64,000 bases of DNA, from positions 496,001-560,000 of the forward strand of contig NZ_JABRWQ010000001.1 in NCBI RefSeq assembly GCF_013249065.1, in the 5' to 3' direction. Position 1 is the first letter of the stretch; the number at the start of each line of letters is the position of its first letter. The translations under genes were made by a program, and so were the position numbers. Shown here piece by piece: positions 43,601 through 52,580 of this stretch. This stretch comes from Winogradskyella litoriviva (GTDB taxonomy: Bacteria; Bacteroidota; Bacteroidia; Flavobacteriales; Flavobacteriaceae). The notes under the pieces are model-generated. The model made no database searches and was not told the origin of the DNA. It saw only the letters and a list, made by a program, of their open reading frames with translations.

Positions 43601-44626
43601 TTAATCTTTATAAATAACTTCACTCTTAGCCTTTGTAACCTTCAAGCCTACCGTTTTACCTAAAACCAAGGCTCTATTGTCTTTTTCATGTCCTGCAGGC
43701 ATATTAAAAGCTATTGGGAAATCATATTCTGCTAAAGCATCAAGTATTAATTGCTCTACAGAAGTTCCCCAAAGCGTCGTGTTTTTACGCATTTTAGTCA
43801 TATCACCAACTACAAGCCCTTTTAAATTATCAAAATATCCTGCACGCTTCATACTTTGTAACATACGGTCAATATGATATTTATATTCGCCAATTTCTTC
43901 AATAAAAAGGATTTTATCAGTAGTATCAAGGCTGGTATCAGAACCCAACATGGTATGTAACATAGTTAAGTTTCCACCAACAATTTCACCAGAGGTTTCT
44001 CCTATTCTATTATATTTAGACCCTTCTAAAGTGTAATTCTCAGGGTTGCCAAAAATTGCAGATTTAAACGTAGAAATAGCCTCTTTAACCTCACTTAAAT
44101 CTTTGGTTAAACTTACGCACATTAATGCATGTAGGGATTGAAATCCTTTGTTATGAATTTGGTTGTGCAAAGCTGTAATATCACTATAACCAATAACCCA
44201 TTTTGGGTTTTTCTTAAATTCTGTATAATTTAATTTATCTAAAACTCTAACTGTTCCGTAACCACCTCTTGCACACCAAATAGCACTAATTTTAGGATTA
44301 TCCATAGCATTTTGCAAGTCCTCGCAACGTTCATCATCTGTACCAGCAAAATGATTTGCCTTACTAAATACATGTTTACCTACAATAACATGCAATCCCC
44401 AAGTTTTAAGTAAATCTGTAGCTTGTTGTACTTCACGTTCTCTATTTTTTAAAATTCCTGAAGGTGCAACAATTGCAACAGTATCACCAGCTTTTAAATA
44501 TGGCGGTTGAATTAGTTTTGAAGTCATTTCTGTAAAATTATCGTTTTGGTTTTGTGCTTTAACATCCCTATTTACAAATACAAGCAGAAATAAAGTTAAA
44601 TACAGAAGGTGCTTTTTAAAAATCAT
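43601..44626 (-). CDS. Muramoyltetrapeptide LD-carboxypeptidase (LdcA/MccF family)
   Basis: 341 residues. Signal-like N-terminus MIFKKHLLYLTLFLLVFVNR suggests periplasmic location. S66-family motifs: GDTVAIVAPSG, IWCARGGYGTVRVLDKLNY, the nucleophile Ser in WVIGYSDITALHNQI, the acidic residue in LFIEEIGEYKYHIDRML, and the terminal His in MPAGHEKDNRALVLG. It removes the terminal D-Ala from muropeptide tetrapeptides in peptidoglycan recycling. MccF-like immunity is a less likely alternative. Confidence 0.88.
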   Translation of the reverse strand: MIFKKHLLYLTLFLLVFVNRDVKAQNQNDNFTEMTSKLIQPPYLKAGDTVAIVAPSGILKNREREVQQATDLLKTWGLHVIVGKHVFSKANHFAGTDDERCEDLQNAMDNPKISAIWCARGGYGTVRVLDKLNYTEFKKNPKWVIGYSDITALHNQIHNKGFQSLHALMCVSLTKDLSEVKEAISTFKSAIFGNPENYTLEGSKYNRIGETSGEIVGGNLTMLHTMLGSDTSLDTTDKILFIEEIGEYKYHIDRMLQSMKRAGYFDNLKGLVVGDMTKMRKNTTLWGTSVEQLILDALAEYDFPIAFNMPAGHEKDNRALVLGKTVGLKVTKAKSEVIYKD

Positions 44627-44767
44627 AAAAAGAGTTTTTGTAAATATAAAAAGGAAATTTTGAAGCTTAGCGAAATTAAATAATTAATAAAATATAAGGA
44701 GTTGACTTTACCTGTACATAGAAATTGTATTAGCTCTTTTAAGATAGAAATACAATATAGTAAACAC

Positions 44768-44796
44768 AAAAAAGCCACTACTTTCGTAATGGCTTT
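44768..44796 (-). terminator. Terminator of tRNA-Asn
   Basis: Read on the minus strand, AAAGCCATTAC (from 44796) and GTAGTGGCTTT pair with two mismatches and end in TTTTTT (44773-44768), starting six bases past the tRNA 3' end. Confidence 0.75.
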
Positions 44797-44801
44797 GTTT
44801 G

Positions 44802-44875
44802 CTCCTCTTCTTAGGCTCGAACTAAGGACCCTCTGATTAACAGTCAGATGCTCTAACCAACTGAGCTAAAGAGGA
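44802..44875 (-). tRNA. tRNA-Asn (anticodon GTT)
   Basis: Minus strand, 74 bases. The acceptor arms TCCTCTT (5') and AAGAGGA (3') pair fully and are followed by discriminator G. The D-arm holds AGCTCAGTTGGTTAGAGC. The anticodon arm CTGAC-TGTTAA-TCAG shows anticodon GTT. The T-arm is CTTAG-TTCGAGC-CTAAG. The CCA end is not encoded (GCA follows). All arms fold without mismatch, so the gene looks functional. Confidence 0.97.
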
Positions 44876-44966
44876 AGGTTATTTTTCGCGTTAGCGAGCG
44901 CAAATATAAATCATTTTTTTTATTCAAACAAAATGAAATTATATTTTTTTATGTTAAAATAAAAAA

Positions 44967-46310
44967 TTATTTAGTGATGGCTTTAAAAATATCATTTCCA
45001 TTTGCAAATAATACCAAAGCAATTAAAATAAAGAAACCTACCATTTGTGCACGCTCTAAAAATTTCTCACTTGGTTTACGACCAGAAATCATTTCGTATA
45101 GCAAAAACATTACGTGTCCACCATCTAAAGCTGGTATTGGTAATAAATTAAGTATTGCTAACATAATAGATAGAAAAGCTGTTAATCCCCAGAAATCTTG
45201 CCAAATCCATTGATCCGGGAAAACATCGAAAATAGCTTTAAATCCGCCTACCCCTTTATATGCTCCTGTACTTGGTGTAAATATCTTTCCTAATTGACCA
45301 AAATAATCTGTTACTTGTTCTTTAAATTTATCTACGCCTCCTCCAAAACTTTCTAAAAACGTATAATCTTTATGGATAATATCAAAATAACCTAATTCTG
45401 CAAATCTAGAATTATGAGTTGCAAGACCAACTTCAAATTTGGCATCGTCACTTACTTCTAAAGTTCGGTCTATTTTCTCATCACCTCTTAAAAATGTCGC
45501 CTTTACTGATTGATCTTTGTACTGTAACAGTTTATCTGCAACTTGATCAAAATAACGAATGTTTTGCCCATTAAGTGAGAGTAAAATATCTCCCGTTTTA
45601 ATATCAACACTTTTATTTAATGATGTATCTGGTACATCACCTACCATAAATGGTATTCTTAATCTAAAGGTTCCATTTTCTCTCTCTGCTGAGGACAATT
45701 GACCTAAGAAATCTTCTGGAAGAACAATTTCTTTAGTTTTACCATCTCTTACTATAGAATACTTTTCACCTTTAACTAAGTTTTTCCTTACTTCACTATA
45801 AGTACTAACTTTCTGATCATTAATGGCTACAATCTTATCTCCAGTTTTAAAGCCTACGTCTAATAATAATTTATTTTCTATCCAATAACCATCTTTCATG
45901 CTATCTGTAGTAACATCTGTATCTCCATAAACAAAAGACAATGCTACATAGATAAAATATGCTAAAATGAAGTTTACAGTTACACCACCTAACATTATAA
46001 TTAAACGTTGCCAAGCTGGTTTAGAACGAAACTCCCAAGGTTGTGGTGGTTTGGCCATGGCTTCTTTATCCATGCTTTCATCAATCATACCAGCAATTTT
46101 TACATAACCACCTAGAGGTAACCAACCAATACCATAAACGGTTTCTCCTATTTTTTTCTTAAAAAGAGAGAATTTAACATCAAAAAAGAGATAAAATTTT
46201 TCAACCTTAGTTTTAAAAAGTTTGGCTGGTATAAAATGTCCAAGCTCATGCAACACTATAAGCAAGGATAAACTGAGTAAAAATTGAGATATCTTTATAA
46301 TAAATTCCAT
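44967..46310 (-). CDS. rseP: RseP-type site-2 intramembrane metalloprotease
   Basis: 447 residues. First membrane segment with the zinc motif HELGH (21-25), PDZ-like domains in the middle (GFKTGDKIVAINDQKVSTYS, DIKTGDILLSLNGQNIRYFD), and the C-terminal NLLPIPALDGGHVMFLL with the third ligand Asp396. It cleaves membrane-bound anti-sigma factors or signal-peptide remnants in the inner membrane. The gene is monocistronic in appearance. Which anti-sigma factor it acts on cannot be told here. Confidence 0.94.
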   Translation of the reverse strand: MEFIIKISQFLLSLSLLIVLHELGHFIPAKLFKTKVEKFYLFFDVKFSLFKKKIGETVYGIGWLPLGGYVKIAGMIDESMDKEAMAKPPQPWEFRSKPAWQRLIIMLGGVTVNFILAYFIYVALSFVYGDTDVTTDSMKDGYWIENKLLLDVGFKTGDKIVAINDQKVSTYSEVRKNLVKGEKYSIVRDGKTKEIVLPEDFLGQLSSAERENGTFRLRIPFMVGDVPDTSLNKSVDIKTGDILLSLNGQNIRYFDQVADKLLQYKDQSVKATFLRGDEKIDRTLEVSDDAKFEVGLATHNSRFAELGYFDIIHKDYTFLESFGGGVDKFKEQVTDYFGQLGKIFTPSTGAYKGVGGFKAIFDVFPDQWIWQDFWGLTAFLSIMLAILNLLPIPALDGGHVMFLLYEMISGRKPSEKFLERAQMVGFFILIALVLFANGNDIFKAITK

Positions 46311-46402
46311 GTCGTCATTTCAAAATTCGATTTGCAAAAGTACGTTTTTTAAATCAAAAATTTTTATTAAATTATTTGACCTAATTTGGATGAATTTCTT
46401 TC

Positions 46403-48337
46403 CTAATTTTTTATAACTCTTTTGTTGATAGTCTTATCTCCTGCTTTAATTTGTAAAAATAATAAACCTGATGCTATCTCGTTTAGATCTATCTGAGAAG
46501 ACCATTTAGATTGTACTAACAATTGGCCTAAACTATTATATATTTTTATACTTTCTATTTCTAATTGTTCTGGTTTTAAAATATGAATGACTGATGATGT
46601 TGGATTAGGATACACACTAATATCTTCGTTAAATTCAAATTCTAAATCACTTAAGGTAACAGTATTGTTTTTTGAAATAAGATGATAATCTGGGTCTAAC
46701 AAAACCTCTTGAACCGTAAAATTAATGGTTTCAAAAAATTGCTGATTATTATTAGTGTGGTCTAAAATAATATCTAATGTTTCCCCTAAAGTTCCTATAA
46801 CCCTTATTGGGACACCTGCTTCAAAAAAGGACACTGATAAATGACTTTGGGTTTGCGAAACAAGCAATTCTAACTGATTTCCATTTTGATCCCAATTCAC
46901 TGTATAGCTTGGGTAGCCTTCATTGTAAATCCAATCATTAAAAAATTCATCTAAAATTTCGCCTGTAGATAATTCCATCACGTCAATAAAATCTTCTGTT
47001 TTCGCAAAATCAAACGCTAAAGCTGGCGTGTCTAAATAATCTTGTAAACCTTGATAAAATGGTGTATCACCCAATTTTCGCCTTAACATATGCAAAACCA
47101 TTGCGCCTTTACTATAACTTAATCGACCACTAAAGATTCGCTCAACAATTGTGGTGTCTTGATCCGTAAGATAAACGGCTCCATCTGGTTGAGAGGTTAT
47201 ACTATTAATAGATTGTTGCCTCCAACTTTTAAAATTAGCTTCACCATCTAAATCTTCTATTACTAGTGCTGCCAAATACGTCGCAAAACCTTCATTTAAC
47301 CAAATATCTTTCCAGCTACCACATGTTATTTTATTTCCAAACCATTGATGTGCAAGTTCATGAGCTATGAGCCCTCTGCTAAAACCACCCATAAATGAAA
47401 TTGTGGTGTGCTCCATTCCTCCTCCCCAACCAAATTGTGCATGGCCATATTTTTCATCTGAAAAAGGATATTCTTCAAACAAATCAGTAAAAATATCCAT
47501 AATATCTACTGTAATTTCTGTACTGGTTTGCGCTGTTACTAAACTTTCTGGATATACATAATTTATTATATCAAATGGATTTCCGTTATTAGGAACTGTA
47601 TGTGAATAAACCTCATAGTTGGTTACAGCAAAAGCAATTAAGTAAGCAGGAATGGGATGACGGTGTTTAAAACGAGTAGTTTTCTCAGAATTCTCAACCA
47701 CCTGACTAATTTCTAATCCATTAGAAGCCACAACATAAGTTTCATTTGAAGAATTAAATTCTGGTGTAGTGACAAGTACATCTATAGAATCAATTTTATC
47801 TATTAAATCTTGTTTGCAAGGCCACCAACCTTTAGCTCCATAAGGTTCAGAAAGTGTCCACATTATTGGGTCTCCATTATGCGTAGTTTGTTCAAAAGAC
47901 CCAAAACCAGAACTAATTGGATTACCAGAATAAATTACAGATAAAGAATCTAAAATACCTTGTGCTTGTGTAGTTGGTAATGTAATAACTAATTCATCAT
48001 CTGTATTTTGTACAAAACTTAAACTAGCACCACGTTGTAAAACTTGAGTAACCGTCATATTATCTGCCAAATCAAAAGTAATTTCGGTCATGGCTTCGTT
48101 CGCTTCAAAATACGTTGTGATTTCACCAGAAATTTGAGATACCGCTGGATTAACATTTAAGTCTAATCGATGATATTTAACATCATAGTTTGCTGTATTT
48201 GCATTTATGGTATTCATCATTTGACGTAATGCCATATTAGCTTCAGAAGACCGAATAGCTTTTAAGTTTTCATGATAATCTTGTGCATTTGTTTGTATAG
48301 CAAATAAGAAGATAATACATCCCAAAAATCGTTTCAT
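46403..48337 (-). CDS. Secreted M1-family aminopeptidase with T9SS sorting domain
   Basis: 644 residues from ATG 48337 (signal peptide MKRFLGCIIFLFAIQTNAQ). An ATG three codons upstream is possible. N-terminal beta domain (YHRLDLNVNPAVSQISGEIT), substrate motif GWGGGMEHTTISFM, zinc site HELAHQWFGNKIT (about 326 on) with the distal Glu in WLNEGFATYLAAL. The C-terminal tail (ISVYPNPTSSVIHILKPEQL, GLLFLQIKAGDKTINKRVIK) is a type IX sorting domain. It should release N-terminal amino acids from peptides at the cell surface. The usual long C-terminal helical domain of PepN is absent. Confidence 0.92.
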   Translation of the reverse strand: MKRFLGCIIFLFAIQTNAQDYHENLKAIRSSEANMALRQMMNTINANTANYDVKYHRLDLNVNPAVSQISGEITTYFEANEAMTEITFDLADNMTVTQVLQRGASLSFVQNTDDELVITLPTTQAQGILDSLSVIYSGNPISSGFGSFEQTTHNGDPIMWTLSEPYGAKGWWPCKQDLIDKIDSIDVLVTTPEFNSSNETYVVASNGLEISQVVENSEKTTRFKHRHPIPAYLIAFAVTNYEVYSHTVPNNGNPFDIINYVYPESLVTAQTSTEITVDIMDIFTDLFEEYPFSDEKYGHAQFGWGGGMEHTTISFMGGFSRGLIAHELAHQWFGNKITCGSWKDIWLNEGFATYLAALVIEDLDGEANFKSWRQQSINSITSQPDGAVYLTDQDTTIVERIFSGRLSYSKGAMVLHMLRRKLGDTPFYQGLQDYLDTPALAFDFAKTEDFIDVMELSTGEILDEFFNDWIYNEGYPSYTVNWDQNGNQLELLVSQTQSHLSVSFFEAGVPIRVIGTLGETLDIILDHTNNNQQFFETINFTVQEVLLDPDYHLISKNNTVTLSDLEFEFNEDISVYPNPTSSVIHILKPEQLEIESIKIYNSLGQLLVQSKWSSQIDLNEIASGLLFLQIKAGDKTINKRVIKN

Positions 48338-48385
48338 AGCACTCATTTTAATGTTAAAAATAAAGCTTTTATTGAGATTCGGTCG

Positions 48386-48393
48386 TATTTTTG
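48386..48393 (+). promoter_or_regulatory. Promoter -7 element of the SCO gene
   Basis: TATTTTTG fits TAnnTTTG 28 bases ahead of ATG 48422. No good -33 box is visible. Confidence 0.45.
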
Positions 48394-48421
48394 CTGCTCA
48401 ACTTTCTCTAACTTATTGATA

Positions 48422-49102
48422 ATGTCATTTCTTTCTTTTTTTAAGGGCTATAAAAATTTTGCAATCTTCTTTTCGGTTCTTTGTATTATAATTATAACAA
48501 TAATTTATAATGTATTAAATGTAAAACAGCCATTGCCTATTTATCAGCCAGCCATGGTAAGTGAAGAATTAGTAGATAGCACTATTCAACACCAATTAAA
48601 ATATCATAAAATTGCCGATTTCAGTTTAATCAATCAAAATGGCGAAATTATAACGCAAGAAAATTATAAGAATAAAATATATGTCGCAGATTTTTTCTTT
48701 ACAACTTGCCAAACCATTTGTCCTGTAATGACTAAAAACATGGAGCAAATACAAAAGGAAATTATAAATGATGATGATGTTATGCTACTATCACACTCAG
48801 TAACTCCTAAAATTGATAGTGTTGCACAATTAAAAAAATATGCCAAAGAAAAAGGCGTTATAGACCGCAAATGGAACTTAGTAACTGGCGATAAAAAACA
48901 AATTTACGAACTTGCTAGAAAAAGTTACTTAGCTGTAAAAACTGATGGTAATGGCGATGAATATGATATGATTCATACCGAAAATTTTATGCTAATAGAT
49001 AAAAAGCGCCAAATTAGAGGTTTCTATGATGGTACAAAACCAGAAGATATTGAGCGTATATTAGATGATATTAAAACGTTAAAATATTTTGACGACTTGT
49101 AA
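48422..49102 (+). CDS. SCO1/SenC-family copper chaperone
   Basis: 226 residues from ATG 48422 (a TTG two codons upstream is less likely). One N-terminal anchor (FAIFFSVLCIIIITIIYNVL) precedes a thioredoxin-like domain. The copper motif is CQTIC (Cys96 and Cys100) in FFFTTCQTICPVMTKNME, with the distal His in YDMIHTENFMLIDKKRQIR. It delivers copper to the CuA site of cytochrome oxidase or reduces its cysteines, on the periplasmic face. It stands just upstream of the Feo operon with 98 bases between; a functional link is not evident. Confidence 0.93.
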   Translation: MSFLSFFKGYKNFAIFFSVLCIIIITIIYNVLNVKQPLPIYQPAMVSEELVDSTIQHQLKYHKIADFSLINQNGEIITQENYKNKIYVADFFFTTCQTICPVMTKNMEQIQKEIINDDDVMLLSHSVTPKIDSVAQLKKYAKEKGVIDRKWNLVTGDKKQIYELARKSYLAVKTDGNGDEYDMIHTENFMLIDKKRQIRGFYDGTKPEDIERILDDIKTLKYFDDL

Positions 49103-49161
49103 TAAATTTGAAAAGCCATTAAATATTCATAGCGTAGTTTTTTACACTAATAAATTTCTCT

Positions 49162-49169
49162 TACTTTTG
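49162..49169 (+). promoter_or_regulatory. Promoter -7 element of the feo operon
   Basis: TACTTTTG matches TAnnTTTG 31 bases ahead of the feoA TTG. TTTT at 49138-49141 is 20 bases upstream as a poor -33 box. No clear DtxR-type palindrome was found here by eye. Confidence 0.5.
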
Positions 49170-49200
49170 CTTCTTTAAAACTATTCTAAATAAGCAACGA

Positions 49201-49428
49201 TTGACATTAGCAGAATTAAAACGAGGACAAAAAGGTGTAATCACTGATGTGTCTTCTATTCATATTCCATTAAAACTTCTAGAAATGGGCTGTTTACCAG
49301 GCAACTCGGTTGAGCTTGTGCAAGTTGCCCCTTTTGCAGACCCAATGTATCTAAATATTAATGGAACGCATTTAGCAATTAGAAAAGAAACTGCTGTTCA
49401 TATCATAATTGAAACTATACATGAGTAA
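49201..49428 (+). CDS. feoA: FeoA ferrous-iron transport accessory protein
   Basis: 75 residues from TTG at 49201. SH3-like FeoA fold: LAELKRGQKGVITDV, LLEMGCLPGNSVELVQVAPF, and the terminal LAIRKETAVHIIIE. It binds FeoB at the cytoplasmic side and supports Fe2+ uptake. Its last bases (ATGAGTAA) contain the feoB start, so the two are translationally coupled. Confidence 0.93.
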   Translation: MTLAELKRGQKGVITDVSSIHIPLKLLEMGCLPGNSVELVQVAPFADPMYLNINGTHLAIRKETAVHIIIETIHE

Positions 49429-51520
49429 GCAGATTAATGTTGCATTAATAGGAAATCCAAATACTGGGAAAACATCTGTTTTTAATGCCCTTACAGGTTT
49501 AAACCAGAAAGTAGGTAATTATCCTGGTATTACTGTAGAAAAAAAAGAAGGTATTTGTAAACTACCTCGAGGTGTAAAAGCTCACATTATAGATTTACCA
49601 GGCACGTATAGCTTAAATGCATCTTCTTTAGATGAAAACGTAGTCATAGAATTACTGCTTAATAAAACTGATAAAGACTATCCAGATGTTGCCGTTGTTG
49701 TAAGTGATGTAGAAAATTTAAAGCGAAATCTATTATTATTTACTCAAATTAAAGATTTACAGATTCCTACAATTTTAGTGATTAATATGTCTGACAGAAT
49801 GGAATATAAAGGTATTTCATTAGATATTCCATATTTAGAACAACAATTAAAAACTAAAATTGCTTTAATAAGTACAAGAAAGAACAAAGGAATTAATAAA
49901 CTAAAAGAATTAATTGCCTCACACAAAGAGCTTTCTGTAGAAGCTTGTTTAGATGCATCTATTATAGATACGACCTATTTTAATAATTTAAGAAAAGCTT
50001 TTCCGCATCAGTTATTATACAAACTTTGGCTAGTTATTACCCAAGATGTTAATTTCGGAAAAACAGACCGTAAAACTTACGATGCTGTTGAAGATTTTAA
50101 AACCAAATCTAAAACAGATTTGAAACGTCTTCAGCAAAAGGAAACTATAAAGCGATACCAATTTATTAATGAAACGCTAAAAAAAGGACAAACTATAGAC
50201 CTTAAATCGGCAAAAGACTTACGCATTAAATTAGACCGAATTTTAACGCATAAGGTTTGGGGATATTTAATTTTTGGTGTTATTCTTTTAACTATTTTTC
50301 AAGCTATTTATGATTGGTCTAGTATTCCAATGGACTTTATTGACAATTCATTTGCCTCATTAAGTGAATGGACAAAAGACACATTACCAGAAGGTGCATT
50401 CACCAATCTATTGGCAGAAGGTATAATTTCTGGACTAGGAGGTGTTGTAATTTTTATTCCACAAATTGCTTTTTTATTCCTATTTATCTCTATTCTTGAA
50501 GAAAGTGGATATATGAGTCGTGTTGTATTCTTAATGGATAGAATTATGCGGCGTTTTGGTCTCAGCGGAAAAAGCGTTGTGCCATTAATTTCTGGTACAG
50601 CATGCGCAATTCCCGCAATTATGGCAACCCGAAATATTGAAAGTTGGAAAGAGCGCTTAATAACAATCCTTGTTACGCCATTTACAACTTGTGCAGCCAG
50701 ATTACCAGTATACTTAATAATTATAGCTCTTGTTATACCAGAAGGTCGTGTTTTTGGTCTTAGTTACCAAGCATTAACTCTAATGTTGCTATATCTTATT
50801 GGCTTTGGAGCTGCTGTTGGATCTGCATGGATTTTAAATAAAGTTTTAAAAATAAAAAGTAAAAGTTTCTTTGTGGTAGAAATGCCAAATTACAAATTAC
50901 CTTTACTTAAAAATGTAGCACTAACAGTTTTAGAAAAAACAAAAGCCTTTGTATTTGGTGCAGGTAAAATAATCCTTGCCATTTCTATTGTACTTTGGTT
51001 TTTAGCATCTTATGGTCCTGGTGATAGCTTTAATAATGCTGAGCGTATAGTTACAGAACAATATGCCTCAGATAATCTAACTGAAGAAGAATTAAACCAA
51101 AAAATAGAATCTCATAAACTAGAGCATTCCTTTATCGGTATTGCAGGCCATGCTATTGAGCCAGTTATTAGACCTTTAGGTTACGATTGGAAAATAGGAA
51201 TTGCCATTGTGAGCTCTTTCGCTGCACGTGAGGTATTTGTTGGAACTTTAGCGACTATTTATAGTGTTGGTAGTGACGAAGAAGAAACTATAAAAAACCG
51301 AATGGCAGGTGAGGTAAATCCTGTTCTTGGTGGCCCTTTATTTAACTTTGCTTCTGGTATTTCACTGTTATTATTTTATGCATTTGCTATGCAATGTATG
51401 AGTACACTTGCTATTGTAAAACGAGAAACTAATTCTTGGAAATGGCCAATGTATCAATTACTAATTATGAGTGGATTTGCGTATATTGTAGCATTAATCG
51501 CCTATCAAGTATTAAAATAG
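49421..51520 (+). CDS. feoB: FeoB ferrous-iron transporter
   Basis: 699 residues from ATG 49421, which overlaps feoA by eight bases; a GTG/ATG further up is inside feoA and unlikely. The GTPase domain has GNPNTGKT (11-18), VGNYPGITVEKKEG and DLPGTYSLN. The membrane part holds two Gate motifs around SGTACAIPAIMATRNIESWK and VTPFTTCAARLPVYL with Cys residues, and a late block IGIAIVSSFAAREVFVGTL. It imports Fe2+ across the inner membrane. It is followed directly by two very small membrane proteins. Confidence 0.97.
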   Translation: MSKQINVALIGNPNTGKTSVFNALTGLNQKVGNYPGITVEKKEGICKLPRGVKAHIIDLPGTYSLNASSLDENVVIELLLNKTDKDYPDVAVVVSDVENLKRNLLLFTQIKDLQIPTILVINMSDRMEYKGISLDIPYLEQQLKTKIALISTRKNKGINKLKELIASHKELSVEACLDASIIDTTYFNNLRKAFPHQLLYKLWLVITQDVNFGKTDRKTYDAVEDFKTKSKTDLKRLQQKETIKRYQFINETLKKGQTIDLKSAKDLRIKLDRILTHKVWGYLIFGVILLTIFQAIYDWSSIPMDFIDNSFASLSEWTKDTLPEGAFTNLLAEGIISGLGGVVIFIPQIAFLFLFISILEESGYMSRVVFLMDRIMRRFGLSGKSVVPLISGTACAIPAIMATRNIESWKERLITILVTPFTTCAARLPVYLIIIALVIPEGRVFGLSYQALTLMLLYLIGFGAAVGSAWILNKVLKIKSKSFFVVEMPNYKLPLLKNVALTVLEKTKAFVFGAGKIILAISIVLWFLASYGPGDSFNNAERIVTEQYASDNLTEEELNQKIESHKLEHSFIGIAGHAIEPVIRPLGYDWKIGIAIVSSFAAREVFVGTLATIYSVGSDEEETIKNRMAGEVNPVLGGPLFNFASGISLLLFYAFAMQCMSTLAIVKRETNSWKWPMYQLLIMSGFAYIVALIAYQVLK

Positions 51521-51700
51521 ATGATTATAATGAATAAATACAGAATAAGTCTTGGCTTAATACTGATTGCAACCGGAATTATACTAAATCAATTAGAGTT
51601 GCAAAATGATTTAGTAGATTTTCTTATGGGAATTTTGGTTGGCTTAGGTCTTGGCATTCTTATATCTGGACTTGTAAAATCTAAACCAAAACTAAAATGA
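51521..51700 (+). CDS. 59-residue membrane protein between feoB and the Cys-rich peptide
   Basis: The frame starts immediately behind the feoB stop (ATG 51521, or ATG 51530 giving MNKYRIS). It codes for a short hydrophobic protein with two segments (LGLILIATGIIL and FLMGILVGLGLGILISGLV) and a basic end (KSKPKLK). Its TGA overlaps the ATG of the next gene, the coupling expected of real genes. Gly-rich packing suggests helix-helix contact, possibly with FeoB. I know no named family; it is shorter than most gene callers accept. Confidence 0.7.
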   Translation: MIIMNKYRISLGLILIATGIILNQLELQNDLVDFLMGILVGLGLGILISGLVKSKPKLK

Positions 51701-51837
51701 ATACACTAATTCAAAATATATTAGTCTTTTCAGCACTGGCATTTGCTCTTGTATTCTTAGTTCGTAAATTTATTTGGTCACCTAAGAAAAAACCAGCTAA
51801 ACCATGTGGAGGCGACGATGGTTGTGGATGTCATTAA
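51697..51837 (+). CDS. FeoB-associated Cys-rich membrane peptide (FeoC position)
   Basis: 46 residues: one membrane helix (NILVFSALAFALVFLVRKF) followed by WSPKKKPAKP and the Cys-rich tail CGGDDGCGCH. This is the layout of the Bacteroidota FeoB-associated Cys-rich protein. The three Cys and terminal His on the cytoplasmic side could receive Fe2+ from FeoB or sense redox. The start ATG overlaps the stop of the 59-residue gene (ATGA). It is the last gene of the feo operon, 33 bases from the convergent MntR-like gene. Confidence 0.88.
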   Translation: MNTLIQNILVFSALAFALVFLVRKFIWSPKKKPAKPCGGDDGCGCH

Positions 51838-51870
51838 CATTATGGTAAGTATTCAAAATATCTAAAGCAC

Positions 51871-52530
51871 TTAATTAACCATCTCTAAATAAAGGTTTTT
51901 GGCAACACTTTGAGAAACCACTATTTCAGTATCATCTAGTCTTATTTTTATAGAATTATCATATGGTTCTTTATGTATTATTGTAATTAATGTTCCTAAA
52001 GCAATTTTATTACTATCTAAATATTTTAAAAAACTTGTAGACGTATCATCTACTCCTACACATTTATAAACAGTCCCAATTTCCGCTTTAGATAATACTA
52101 TTTTTTCAATATGATGAAAGTTACCTTCTTTATCAGGAATAGGGTCTCCATGAGGATCATGTTTAGGAAATTCCAAAAAAGCTTCTAACTGATTAATTAA
52201 TTTTTCAGATTTAATATGTTCTAAATGTTCCGCTACTTCATGTACTTCATCCCAAGAAAAGTTTAACTTTTCCACTAAAAAAACTTCCCATAGCCTGTGT
52301 TTTCTAATAATATTTATAGCAACAAACTTTCCGTCTGCTGTTAATGTTACACCTTGATATTTTTTGTAATCTACATAGTTCTTTTCTGATAATTTTTTAA
52401 TCATATCTGAAACCGAGGATGCTTTAGTGCGCATTTCCTCAGCAATAGCATTTGTATTTACAATATTTTCGCCATTATTTCCAAGATGATAAATAGCCTT
52501 AATATAGTTTTCTTCTGTAAGTGTAATCAT
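51871..52530 (-). CDS. MntR/DtxR-family metal-dependent repressor
   Basis: 219 residues. Winged helix (about 1-70: ENYIKAIYHLGNNGENIVNT, ASSVSDMIKKLSEKNYV), dimerisation domain with metal ligands (HRLWEVFLV, EVHEVAEHLEHIKSEKL), and a C-terminal FeoA/SH3-like domain (about 145-219). Ligand positions are mixed. Glu101-x-x-Glu104-His105 matches the MntR pattern, where DtxR has Cys, and His78 is kept. But positions 8 and 11, Asp and Glu in B. subtilis MntR, are Asn and Lys. It probably represses the flanking iron/manganese uptake genes when metal is ample. It is divergent from a TonB receptor and convergent with feo. Confidence 0.9.
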   Translation of the reverse strand: MITLTEENYIKAIYHLGNNGENIVNTNAIAEEMRTKASSVSDMIKKLSEKNYVDYKKYQGVTLTADGKFVAINIIRKHRLWEVFLVEKLNFSWDEVHEVAEHLEHIKSEKLINQLEAFLEFPKHDPHGDPIPDKEGNFHHIEKIVLSKAEIGTVYKCVGVDDTSTSFLKYLDSNKIALGTLITIIHKEPYDNSIKIRLDDTEIVVSQSVAKNLYLEMVN

Positions 52531-52547
52531 AAGATAAAAGTCTACTA

Positions 52548-52555
52548 CAAATATA
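52548..52555 (-). promoter_or_regulatory. Promoter -7 element of the MntR-like gene
   Basis: On the minus strand TATATTTG (plus-strand CAAATATA) fits TAnnTTTG, 18 bases ahead of the ATG at 52530. It shares the 99-base region with the receptor promoter. Confidence 0.55.
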
Positions 52556-52580
52556 GAAAATATATATTTCTTAAAATATT

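Larger units (their letters stand above)
44627..44966. other. 340-base spacer holding tRNA-Asn and its terminator
   Basis: Besides the tRNA and its hairpin terminator no gene is seen. The parts 44627-44767 and 44876-44966 are plain AT-rich DNA. TATAAA-like and T-rich stretches at 44926-44960 belong to the downstream side of rseP. Confidence 0.5.

Noticed and set aside
43601..44626. Microcin C immunity (MccF) system
   Set aside because: The protein has a signal-like N-terminus and sits beside yraN; no microcin genes are near, so peptidoglycan recycling is the simpler reading.
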